NCBI GenBank assembly: GCA_035263125.1
Contig: DATFRP010000197.1
Location: forward strand, 1 to 64,000
Source: Gp6-AA40 sp035263125
GTDB taxonomy: Bacteria > Acidobacteriota > Vicinamibacteria > Vicinamibacterales > UBA2999
DNA length: 64,000 nt
Reading direction: 5' to 3'
Under the pieces are notes generated by a model. It saw only the letters and a list, made by a program, of their open reading frames with translations. It had not been told where the DNA came from and did no database searches. Below are positions 23,378 through 31,740 of the stretch, one piece after another; within the stretch, counting starts at the first letter, position 1, and each line of letters opens with the position of its first letter. The translations under genes and the position numbers were made by a program.

Positions 23378-26086
23378 CTATTCGCTCCGAAACGCTTCCA
23401 CGGGATCGGCACGCGCCGCGCGCCAGGCGGGCGCAGCAACCGCGATCGCGGCGGTGATGATCAGCACCAGCGGGACGGCCGCGAACGTCACCGGATCGAG
23501 CGGCGCAATCGGATACACGAGCGTGCTGATCCACCGGGTGAGCACCGCCGCGGCGATCAATCCGATGGCGAGCCCGATCGCTGTCAGCCGCGCGGCACTG
23601 CCAAACACGAGGCGCGCGACGTCACGCGCGCCGGCCCCCAGTGCGATGCGAACGCCGAACTCGCGCATGCGCGCCTGCACCGAGTACGCCAGCATGCCGA
23701 ACACCCCGACCATCGCGAGCATCAGCGCGAGCGCGGCAAACGTACCAACGAGTACTGCCCGGAATCGCGGGCGTGCCGTCGCCTCAGCGGCGACGACGTC
23801 GATCGTCCTCACTCGCGAGACCGCCTGCTCTTCGTCCACGCGGGCGATCGCCGCGCGCACCGACGGCAGCAGTGCGGCAGCAGGTCCGCTCGAGGGACGG
23901 ACGATGATCGTCGCCATGTACCAGGCGTTCTGCGCGACTGGTACGTAGAGCTGCGGCACCGGGTCGGGCTCAGTTGGAGCCACCTTCACCTGCCGCGCCA
24001 CCCCGACGATCTCCCGGACCGGTGGCGCCATCGCCGCGAGCGCGGGATTGCCGGCGAACAGGATGCGAGGAACCGCGAGCCGCATACCGATCGGGTCACG
24101 GCCACCGAGATACCGGCGCACGAACGCTTCGCTGACGATGCACACCTGCATGCCGTCGCTGATGTCGGTGTCGGCGAACGCGCGCCCTTTGACGATCGGA
24201 ATGTCCAGCGTCTCGAAGTACGAGGGGCTCACCATCTGATACACGGCGGTGTCACGTGCCGCCGGAGGCTTGGGCTGGTCGCCGTCGATGTCGAATGCCT
24301 GACCGAACCAGGCGCCGTCGAGCGGCAGCGAGCTGCCGATGGCGACGCGGCGCACACCCGGCTCGCGGCTCACTTCTTCTTCGATCGCGTCGTAGAAGCG
24401 CTTCAGCGACTCGGGTGTCGCGTAACGACTCAGGCCGCCCGGGCCCGGCATCGGCAGAGTAACCAGCATCGTCAGCACGGCCTGTGCGCGATAGCCGGCA
24501 TCCATGTGCTGCAGGGCGATCAGCGTGCGCAGCAGCAGGACCGCTCCACTCAAAACGAGTACGGCCGCGGCCACTTCGGCGACGACGAGCGCGTGTCTGA
24601 ACGTTCCACCGCGCGTTGTCGTCCGGCTGTCCCTTGCGATGGTCTGCATCATCGAACATCCGATGGACTGCCAGGCGGGAGCGAGGCCGAACACCAGGCC
24701 AACCGCGAACGCTGTGACGGCGCAGAACGCAATCACGCGCGCATCGAACGACAGCGCAACTGCGCCAGGCAGTACGCCGGGCGGTACGAGAGACGGCGCG
24801 GAACGAAGAATCGCCCAGCCAACCGCCAGCGACAGGACTCCCCCGAGCGTGGAGAGCACGAGGCTTTCCGTCAGCAGTTGCGCGAAGATGCGGCGGCGCG
24901 TCGCGCCCAGTGCCGCACGCACGGCCAGCTCGCGAGTCCGCGCCGACGTGCGGGCCAGCAGCAGGTTCGCCACGTTGGCACAGCACATCAACAGCACGAA
25001 GCCGACGACGCCGAGCAGCAGCATCGACGTCAGCCGCATTTCGGATCCGATGAGTGCTTCGCGCATCGGCTGCAGCGTAGGGTCGTGCCCCTTGTTGGTA
25101 TCGGGGAACAGCTCCGCGTTACGGCTGCCGATCGCGGTCATGTCACGCTGCGCAGCGTCGAACGAGAGACCGGGCTTGATGCGACCGATCACACGAAGGA
25201 TGTGCGAGCGCCGCATCGACACACCCTCACGAGCAGGCTCGTTGAACAACCACAGGCCGGTTGGCGTGTTGGTCGAGTTGAGGGCGGGAAGAACCTGGAA
25301 CTCGTTCGGCACGATACCGATCACTGTGGTGGCGCGTCCACCGATGACGATCGATCGCCCGACGATCGTCCGATCGGCGCCAAACCGTCGTCGCCACAAA
25401 CCTTCGTTGAGGACGACGACGTTTGGAGTGGCGGCATCGGATGGCAGAAACGTACGACCCGCGATCGGCGTCACGCCGAGCACGTCGAAGAACCGTGCGG
25501 TCACCGCCTGCGCGCTGATCTGCTCGGGTGCACTGTCGGGAGCATTCAGCGTCACGAGCGCACCGCTGAGTGCGGCCATGGCGTCGAACGTTCGGTTCTG
25601 ATCGGCCCAGTCGTTGAAGTCGAGCGGCGTGACCGGTGAGAGAAACCCGTTCGGGTATCGCTCCCAGATCATCACCAGCCGATCCTGTGGCTGCGTGAAC
25701 GGCAGCGGCCGCAGGAACGTGGCATCCGCGAGCGCAAAGATCGCGCTGTTGGCGCCGATGCCGAGCGCAAGGGTCAGGGCCGCCACCATCGTGAACGCTG
25801 GCGACGCTTGCATCTGGCGCAACGCGCAGAGGACATCGTCACGGAATTCTTCACACCACTGCGTGATACGCATCTCACGATCTCGCTGTCTGCCAAGGTC
25901 GACACATGTCCGCTTCAACCGGCTGAGATCGCCGAGCCGTGCCAGCACGATCTCGCGCGCGGTCGTTGGATCGACGCCGCGCTCGACCAACTCGCGCGTC
26001 CGCATCTCGATGTGGAACGCGATCTCGTCGTCCACCTCTTGATCGAGCGGCACACGCCACAGCCAGGAACGTAAGGACTGCTTCAT
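23378..26086 (-). CDS. FtsX/MacB-type orphan permease, array copy C
   Basis: This 902-residue copy starts MKQSLRSWLWRVPLDQEVDDEIAFHIEMRTRELVERGVDPTTAREIVLARLGDLSRLKRTC and ends RADPVEAFRSE. The periplasmic region shares TTVIGIVPNEFQVLPA, AAQRDMTAIGSRNAELFPDTNKGH and LQPMREALIGSEMRLTS with copy A. Membrane segments include LLLGVVGFVLLMCCANVANLL and the C-terminal triplet. It is intact over its whole length. Confidence 0.9.
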   Translation of the reverse strand: MKQSLRSWLWRVPLDQEVDDEIAFHIEMRTRELVERGVDPTTAREIVLARLGDLSRLKRTCVDLGRQRDREMRITQWCEEFRDDVLCALRQMQASPAFTMVAALTLALGIGANSAIFALADATFLRPLPFTQPQDRLVMIWERYPNGFLSPVTPLDFNDWADQNRTFDAMAALSGALVTLNAPDSAPEQISAQAVTARFFDVLGVTPIAGRTFLPSDAATPNVVVLNEGLWRRRFGADRTIVGRSIVIGGRATTVIGIVPNEFQVLPALNSTNTPTGLWLFNEPAREGVSMRRSHILRVIGRIKPGLSFDAAQRDMTAIGSRNAELFPDTNKGHDPTLQPMREALIGSEMRLTSMLLLGVVGFVLLMCCANVANLLLARTSARTRELAVRAALGATRRRIFAQLLTESLVLSTLGGVLSLAVGWAILRSAPSLVPPGVLPGAVALSFDARVIAFCAVTAFAVGLVFGLAPAWQSIGCSMMQTIARDSRTTTRGGTFRHALVVAEVAAAVLVLSGAVLLLRTLIALQHMDAGYRAQAVLTMLVTLPMPGPGGLSRYATPESLKRFYDAIEEEVSREPGVRRVAIGSSLPLDGAWFGQAFDIDGDQPKPPAARDTAVYQMVSPSYFETLDIPIVKGRAFADTDISDGMQVCIVSEAFVRRYLGGRDPIGMRLAVPRILFAGNPALAAMAPPVREIVGVARQVKVAPTEPDPVPQLYVPVAQNAWYMATIIVRPSSGPAAALLPSVRAAIARVDEEQAVSRVRTIDVVAAEATARPRFRAVLVGTFAALALMLAMVGVFGMLAYSVQARMREFGVRIALGAGARDVARLVFGSAARLTAIGLAIGLIAAAVLTRWISTLVYPIAPLDPVTFAAVPLVLIITAAIAVAAPAWRAARADPVEAFRSE

Positions 26087-26099
26087 ATCGACCCGCCGC

Positions 26100-26135
26100 G
26101 AACGCCGGGTCCAAAAGGCAGGACCCGGCCTACAC
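26100..26135. repeat. GGGTCC-type palindromic spacer repeat (C/D)
   Basis: GCCGGGTCC-AAAAGGCA-GGACCCGGC with a CCTACACTG flank fills most of the 57-base gap between copies C and D. It is nearly the same as the palindrome at 20486-20513. Confidence 0.7.
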
Positions 26136-26143
26136 TGCCGCTG

Positions 26144-28825
26144 TCACTCACTCCGGAACGCTTCGATAGGATCGACGCGCGAAGCACGCAGCGCGGGGAC
26201 CACCGCGGCGATGGCGGCCGTCACGCCCAGCACGAGGATGACGGTGCCGAACGTCAGCGGATCGATTGAGGGGACGCCAACGAGAAACGTCGCAATCGAT
26301 TGACCGAGCACCGCAGCCAGCCCGAGACCGATCAGCGCGCCGGTCCCGATCACGCGAGCGGCACTGGTCAAGACCATCTTCAACACGGTCGCGGCGGTGG
26401 CGCCGAGTGCGATGCGAACGCCGAACTCACGCGTCCGCTGCTCGACGGCATACGCGAGCACACCGAAGACGCCGACCATCGCGAGCACAAGAGCGAGCCC
26501 GCCGAACACGACGACGAGCACCGCGCGGAAACGTTGCGGGGACGAGGACTGCCATGCGATGTCCTGCATCGTGCGGACGCGTGTCACCGGGACCGTCTTG
26601 TCCACGCGGGCGACCGCAGCGCGCACGATCGGCGCGAGCGCGTCGGCATTCCCACGTGCCGGTCGAACGACGAGCGACGCACTGACGCTGACGTCCTGTC
26701 CAAGCGGCACGTAAATGTGTACGGGCTCTTCCAGTTCGACCGGTTGTCCCTTGACCTGCCGCACGACGCCGACGATTTCACGCACGATCGGCTCGCGTGA
26801 TTCCAGTGCGCCTACCCTCCTGAGCGCGACTCGCTTGCCCAAGGGGTCGCGTCCGTTCAGGACGGTCCGCACGAACGCCTCGTTCACCAGGCACACCGGC
26901 TGACTCTCCGGTGTGTCGCGATCGGTGAGCGCGCGTCCACGCACCATCGGAATCTCCAGTGTCGTGAAAAACGTCGGGCTGACGATCTGGATATCAGCGG
27001 TGGGCCGGCTATTGAGATCGCGCGGCGGGTCACCAACCACTTCGAACGTCATCTCGTGAATGAACTGGTGGTCGAGCGGAAGCGCCCGTCCCCAGCCGAT
27101 GCCGCTGACCGCGGGCGACATCGCGAGCTGCTGTTCGACTGCGGTGTAGAACCGCTGCATCGACTCGCGCGTGGGATATCCCGAGCCGGGGACACCACCA
27201 GGCAGATTGAGCTGGACCGTCAGGACATTCTCAGCGCCGTGCCCCGCATCGAGCCGCTCGACGGCCATCAACGTTCGCAGTAACAAGCCGGCACCACACA
27301 GGAGCAGCACCGCGGTCGCCACCTCCGCGGCGACGAGCAGGCTCCGGAATTTTCCGTCGCGGCCCGTCGCGCTGCGGCTTTCCGAGCCGATCACCTGCAC
27401 GAGCGAACGGCCGGTCGCCTGGAATGCCGGGGCCAGCCCGAAGAGCACGCCGACGGCGAATGCGCTCACGGCACAGAACGCGATTACGCGTCCATCGAAT
27501 GTGAACGCGATCGCCGGTGGCAGCAGTCCCTCGGGGATCACAGCCGGAGCCACCTCGAGGATCGCGGCGCCGACTGCCAGTCCGATCACGCCGCCAATGG
27601 CGGCGAGCACGATGCTCTCGGTCAGGATCTGCGTCACGATTCGCACCCGTCCCGCACCCAGTGCCGATCGCACCGCGAGCTCGCGCGCGCGAACGGTCGT
27701 CCGCGCGAGCAGCAGATTCGCGATGTTGGCGCAGCACATCAGCAGCACCACGCCGACAACGCCGAGCAACAGCACGGAAGTTAGACGCACGTCCGAGCGG
27801 ATCACCCACTCGCGTAGCGGATCGACCCTGACGCCGCGACCCTTGTTGGTGGCGGGATACTCTCGCGCGAGCGCGTCACCGATCGCCGTCATGTCGTCTC
27901 GCGCCGCCTGTTCGCTGACGCCAGGCTTCAGCCGACCGAACACGCGCATGAAGTGGAGCGCCCGTTCGTCGAGCCCCGGCACCGGCACATAGGGCGTCCA
28001 GAATCTGCTCGGCGCCAGTACCTGCGCGGCTTCTGGAACAACACCGATGACGGTGAACGGTCGCCCATCGATCTGGAAGGTGCGTCCAACGATTCCACGG
28101 TCCGCGCCGAATCGCGCGCGCCAGAACGTTTCGTTGAGCACCACCACGTCGAGATTCGATGCGACGTCATTCGGTACGAACACACGGCCCACGATCGGTG
28201 TCACCCCGAGGACCTGGAAGAATGGCGCCGTCACGCGCCAGCCGATCACCTGCTCGACCGTACCGTCGGCGCCGACAATCGTGCGAGTACCGCCCCCGTA
28301 CGCCATGCCGGCCATGCCCTCGAACGTCCGGTTCCGCTCGTTCCAGTCGCGAAGGTTCAGGGGCGCGACGGCCGCGCAGCACCCCCGCAGCGCGGCGAAC
28401 TGTTCGGACACCAGGAACACCCGATCGGGATCCCGAAGCGGCAGCGGACGAATCAGAATGCCATCGGCCAGCGCGAAGATCGCGCCGTTGGCGCCGATGC
28501 CGAGCGCGAGGGTGAGCGTGGCGATCAGCGTGAACGCCGGCGCCCGCCGCAACTGCCGCAGCGCGAATCGCACGTCGTCTCTCACCTCACCGAGCCATTG
28601 CGTCAGTCGCATCTCACGATCCCGCCTTCTGCCAAGGTCCACGCACGTGCGTTTCAGGCGAGTGACGTCGCCCACCCGCGCGAGGACGATCTCGCGCGCT
28701 GCCCTCGGGTCGACTCCACGCTCGACCAGTTCGCGCATCCGCATCTCGACGTGGAACGCGATTTCTTCGTCGACTTCACGATCGACGGGAACCCGCCAGA
28801 GCCACGATCGAAGTGAGCGCCTCAT
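26144..28825 (-). CDS. FtsX/MacB-type orphan permease, array copy D
   Basis: This 893-residue copy starts MRRSLRSWLWRVPVDREVDEEIAFHVEMRMRELVERGVDPRAAREIVLARVGDVTRLKRTC and ends RVDPIEAFRSE. The ATG at 28825 is chosen over an in-frame start three codons upstream by alignment with the other copies. Its first periplasmic domain (LRGCCAAVAPLNLRDWNERNRTFEGMAGMAYGGGTR) is the most divergent of the array around residues 140-200 and carries a vicinal Cys pair. The rest follows the common plan. Confidence 0.9.
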   Translation of the reverse strand: MRRSLRSWLWRVPVDREVDEEIAFHVEMRMRELVERGVDPRAAREIVLARVGDVTRLKRTCVDLGRRRDREMRLTQWLGEVRDDVRFALRQLRRAPAFTLIATLTLALGIGANGAIFALADGILIRPLPLRDPDRVFLVSEQFAALRGCCAAVAPLNLRDWNERNRTFEGMAGMAYGGGTRTIVGADGTVEQVIGWRVTAPFFQVLGVTPIVGRVFVPNDVASNLDVVVLNETFWRARFGADRGIVGRTFQIDGRPFTVIGVVPEAAQVLAPSRFWTPYVPVPGLDERALHFMRVFGRLKPGVSEQAARDDMTAIGDALAREYPATNKGRGVRVDPLREWVIRSDVRLTSVLLLGVVGVVLLMCCANIANLLLARTTVRARELAVRSALGAGRVRIVTQILTESIVLAAIGGVIGLAVGAAILEVAPAVIPEGLLPPAIAFTFDGRVIAFCAVSAFAVGVLFGLAPAFQATGRSLVQVIGSESRSATGRDGKFRSLLVAAEVATAVLLLCGAGLLLRTLMAVERLDAGHGAENVLTVQLNLPGGVPGSGYPTRESMQRFYTAVEQQLAMSPAVSGIGWGRALPLDHQFIHEMTFEVVGDPPRDLNSRPTADIQIVSPTFFTTLEIPMVRGRALTDRDTPESQPVCLVNEAFVRTVLNGRDPLGKRVALRRVGALESREPIVREIVGVVRQVKGQPVELEEPVHIYVPLGQDVSVSASLVVRPARGNADALAPIVRAAVARVDKTVPVTRVRTMQDIAWQSSSPQRFRAVLVVVFGGLALVLAMVGVFGVLAYAVEQRTREFGVRIALGATAATVLKMVLTSAARVIGTGALIGLGLAAVLGQSIATFLVGVPSIDPLTFGTVILVLGVTAAIAAVVPALRASRVDPIEAFRSE

Positions 28826-28849
28826 AGCGCACACTTGTCGGCCAGGCCC

Positions 28850-28925
28850 TGCTCTTTGGACCCGGCTGCCCCGGCGGGTCTACAAAACAAGACCCGCCCT
28901 ACGAGTGTGTTGTTCGTCACACGTC
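28850..28925. repeat. Spacer repeat between copies D and E
   Basis: GGCGGGTC-TACAAAACAA-GACCCGCC is an imperfect-loop palindrome, followed by CTACGAGTGTgttGTTCGTCACACGTCACTC. The right half is nearly identical over about 50 bases to the spacer at 31690-31740, so spacer and gene were copied together. Confidence 0.75.
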
Positions 28926-31626
28926 ACTCACTTCGGAAGGTTTCGACGGGATCCACTCGTGTCGCACGCCACGCCGGCGCCGCGGCCGCAACTGTCGCCG
29001 TCAGCACGAGCACGGCTGCCACCGTCGCGAACGTCGTGGGATCCAACGGCCGCACACCGAACAGGAAACTTGAAATCGTCTGCGCCAACGCCGCCGCGGC
29101 CCCGAGTCCGATCGCCCCGCCCACACCGACCATGCGTGCGGCGCCACCGACGATCAATCGCAGGACGTCGGCGGTTCTCGCGCCCAGCGCGATTCGAACG
29201 CCGAGCTCACGCGTGCGCTGCTCTACCGAATACGCGAGCACGCCGAAAATCCCAACCATCGCCAGTGCAAGAGCGAGCGCGGCAAACGTGCCGACCATGA
29301 CCGCACGGAAACGGTGCGGCGCAGTCGTCAGGTTGGCGAGATCGGTCAGCGTTCGTTCCCTGCGCACCGGCACGTCCCTGTCGATCCGCGCGATCGCATC
29401 GCGAATCGGGGTGATCAACGACTGCACCGGCCCCGACGTCGCTTGAACGACCAGGTAGGTGTCTGACAACGGAAGCTGCGTCAGAGGCACGTACACCACC
29501 AACGGCGAATAGGGCTCGTCCATCCGATCTTTCAGCTGACGGACGACGCCGACGATTGCTCTCGGCATTGGCGCCATGACGCCTGGAATGTCGATGCCGA
29601 TCACCACGCGAGCCCCGATCGGATCTCTGCCTGCCAGGTGCTGCCGGACGAACGCTTCGTTGACGATGCAGACGAGCGGGCTGTCACCAGCATCACGTTC
29701 GTCGAAAGGGCGGCCCGCGACGATCGGAAGGTCGAGCGTGGTGAAGTAGCCTGGGCTCGCCGCCTGCAAATCCGCCGAGGGCTGATTCGCTGCGGGCACC
29801 GGCGGATCACCGGCGATCTCGAATCGCAGGCGCCCTATCTCCGTCGTTCCCCACGGGAGGCCCGTCGACCATCCGAACCGGCGCACGCCCGGGATCGCGC
29901 TCACGTCGCGCGTCGCCGCATCGTAGAACTGCGTGTACGACTGCATGGTCGGATAGCGCGTGCCCGCCCGCGGAGGAGGCAGGCTGAAGTCGAGCGTCAG
30001 CACGATGTCACCGTCGGCGCGATACCCGGGATCGAAGCCGCTGAACACCAGCATGGTGCGCAGCAATAGTCCAGCACCGCAGAGGAGCAGCACCGCTGCA
30101 GCCACTTCGCCGGCGACGACGATGCGGCGAAACCGTCCATCGCGGCCGGTGGTCGATCGGCTCTCGGATGTGATCGCCTGCAGGAGTGAAGGTCTCGTGG
30201 CCTGCCACGCCGGCATGAGGCCGAACAACACGCCGACCGACATCGCTGCCAGCGCGCAGAAGATCACCACGCGTCCGTCGAATGCGACCGACAGTGCTGC
30301 CGGTAGCAGCCCCGGCGGTATCAAGAGGGGCGCACCTTTGAGAATCGCAGCGCCGACAGCGGCACCGAGGATGCCGCCGAGCGTCGCAAGCACGAGGCTC
30401 TCGGTCAGCAGCTGCACGACGATGCGCGATCGGCCTGCGCCAAGCGCCGCACGGACGGCGAGTTCTCGCGAACGGGCGCTCCCGCGCGCGAGCAGCAAGT
30501 TGGCGATGTTCGCGCAGCACAAGAGCAGCACGAAGCCGACGACGCCGAGGAGGAGCAGCGACGTCATCCGCAGATCGCGACCCATGACCCCATTCCGCAG
30601 CGGCTCGACGAATACGCCCCAATCCACGTTCGTTTCCGGATACGCCCCTGCAAGTCGGTTGGCGACGACCGACAAATCCGCCTGCGCAGCCGCCATCGTG
30701 ACGCCCGGCTTGAGACGGCCGATGACCTGCATGAACCTCGCGTTGCGAGGGATGTTCTGAGTCAGGCTGCCGGCTTCAGGCAGGTCGGGCAGGAGCGACC
30801 AGATGCTCGCGGGGCGCTGGAGTTGAACATCGTCGCGCACGATCCCGATCACTGCGAACGGCTGGCCGTTCAAACGGATCGTGCGTCCAATCAATGCGGG
30901 GTCGGCACCAAACCGTCTTCGCCACAAGCCCTCGCTCATCACGACCACCGGCGCGGCCCCTCGCTCCGCATCGGCCGGGCGGAATGTTCGACCTGCCACG
31001 GGCGTGATGCCCAGGACGTCGAAGAAGCGCGCGGTCACCGTTTGCCGATCCGCGCTCTGCAACGATCCGTCGGGGGCTTCGACCAGCGGCCCGCCGCCGG
31101 CGCCGAACATGATCGCCGCGAACGCTTCGAACGTCTGAGTCTGTTTCTCGAGATCGCCAAGATCGCTCGGCGAGACACCCGTCCGGGGAATCTTTGGTGT
31201 ACGCCCCCAGACCATGGCCAAGCGATCGGCGTTGGCGTACGGCAGCGCTCGCAGCAGCGTCGCGTCAGCGAGCGCGAACATCGCGCTGTTCGCCCCGATG
31301 CCGAGCGCCAGCGTGATCGCCGCGACCGCGGTGAAAGCGGGCGCCGCTCTCAATTGCCTGATCGCAAACTTCACATCGTCCTTGAACTCACCGAGCCATT
31401 GTGTGAGACGCATCTCTCGATCTCTCCGTCGACCTAGATCCACACACGTCCGTTTGAGCCGCCTTACATCACCGAGCCGCGCGAGCACGACCTGGCGCGC
31501 GGCCTTCTGATCCATGCCGCGCTCGACGAGCTCGCGTGTGCGCATCTCGATATGGAAGGCGATTTCTTCGTCGACCTCCTGATCGATCGGCACGCGCCAC
31601 AGCCACGATCGAAGAGAACGTTTCAT
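28924..31626 (-). CDS. FtsX/MacB-type orphan permease, array copy E
   Basis: This 900-residue copy starts MKRSLRSWLWRVPIDQEVDEEIAFHIEMRTRELVERGMDQKAARQVVLARLGDVRRLKRTC and ends RVDPVETFRSE, the only copy with Thr in the terminal motif. Helices include LLLLGVVGFVLLLCCANIANLLLARGSARSRELAVRAALG. The second periplasmic domain (DFSLPPPRAGTRYPTMQSYTQFYDAATRDVSAIPGVRRFGWSTGLPWG) differs from all others, arguing for its own partner or substrate. Confidence 0.9.
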   Translation of the reverse strand: MKRSLRSWLWRVPIDQEVDEEIAFHIEMRTRELVERGMDQKAARQVVLARLGDVRRLKRTCVDLGRRRDREMRLTQWLGEFKDDVKFAIRQLRAAPAFTAVAAITLALGIGANSAMFALADATLLRALPYANADRLAMVWGRTPKIPRTGVSPSDLGDLEKQTQTFEAFAAIMFGAGGGPLVEAPDGSLQSADRQTVTARFFDVLGITPVAGRTFRPADAERGAAPVVVMSEGLWRRRFGADPALIGRTIRLNGQPFAVIGIVRDDVQLQRPASIWSLLPDLPEAGSLTQNIPRNARFMQVIGRLKPGVTMAAAQADLSVVANRLAGAYPETNVDWGVFVEPLRNGVMGRDLRMTSLLLLGVVGFVLLLCCANIANLLLARGSARSRELAVRAALGAGRSRIVVQLLTESLVLATLGGILGAAVGAAILKGAPLLIPPGLLPAALSVAFDGRVVIFCALAAMSVGVLFGLMPAWQATRPSLLQAITSESRSTTGRDGRFRRIVVAGEVAAAVLLLCGAGLLLRTMLVFSGFDPGYRADGDIVLTLDFSLPPPRAGTRYPTMQSYTQFYDAATRDVSAIPGVRRFGWSTGLPWGTTEIGRLRFEIAGDPPVPAANQPSADLQAASPGYFTTLDLPIVAGRPFDERDAGDSPLVCIVNEAFVRQHLAGRDPIGARVVIGIDIPGVMAPMPRAIVGVVRQLKDRMDEPYSPLVVYVPLTQLPLSDTYLVVQATSGPVQSLITPIRDAIARIDRDVPVRRERTLTDLANLTTAPHRFRAVMVGTFAALALALAMVGIFGVLAYSVEQRTRELGVRIALGARTADVLRLIVGGAARMVGVGGAIGLGAAAALAQTISSFLFGVRPLDPTTFATVAAVLVLTATVAAAAPAWRATRVDPVETFRSE

Positions 31627-31647
31627 TCCAACCGCCTCGACGCGCCG

Positions 31648-31740
31648 TAGGCCGGGTCCTGTTCTGTGGACCCGGCGTCAAAGGCAGGTCTACAAAGCAA
31701 GACCCGCCCTACGAGTGTCTCGTTCGTCACACGTCACTCG
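31648..31740. repeat. Spacer repeats between copies E and F
   Basis: Two palindromes in tandem: GCCGGGTCC-TGTTCTGT-GGACCCGGC, then GCAGGTC-TACAAAGCAA-GACCCGC. They are followed by CTACGAGTGTctcGTTCGTCACACGTCACTC, matching the D/E spacer. Confidence 0.75.

Noticed and set aside
23303..25639. A 778-residue plus-strand open frame opposite permease copy C, and similar long antisense frames at 21224-22777, 31536-33587, 7430-8866 and 38018-39574
   Set aside because: All are antisense to clear protein-coding genes. Their composition is Arg/His/Asp-rich, typical of reverse-strand reading in high-GC DNA, and they have no domains or ribosome binding sites.
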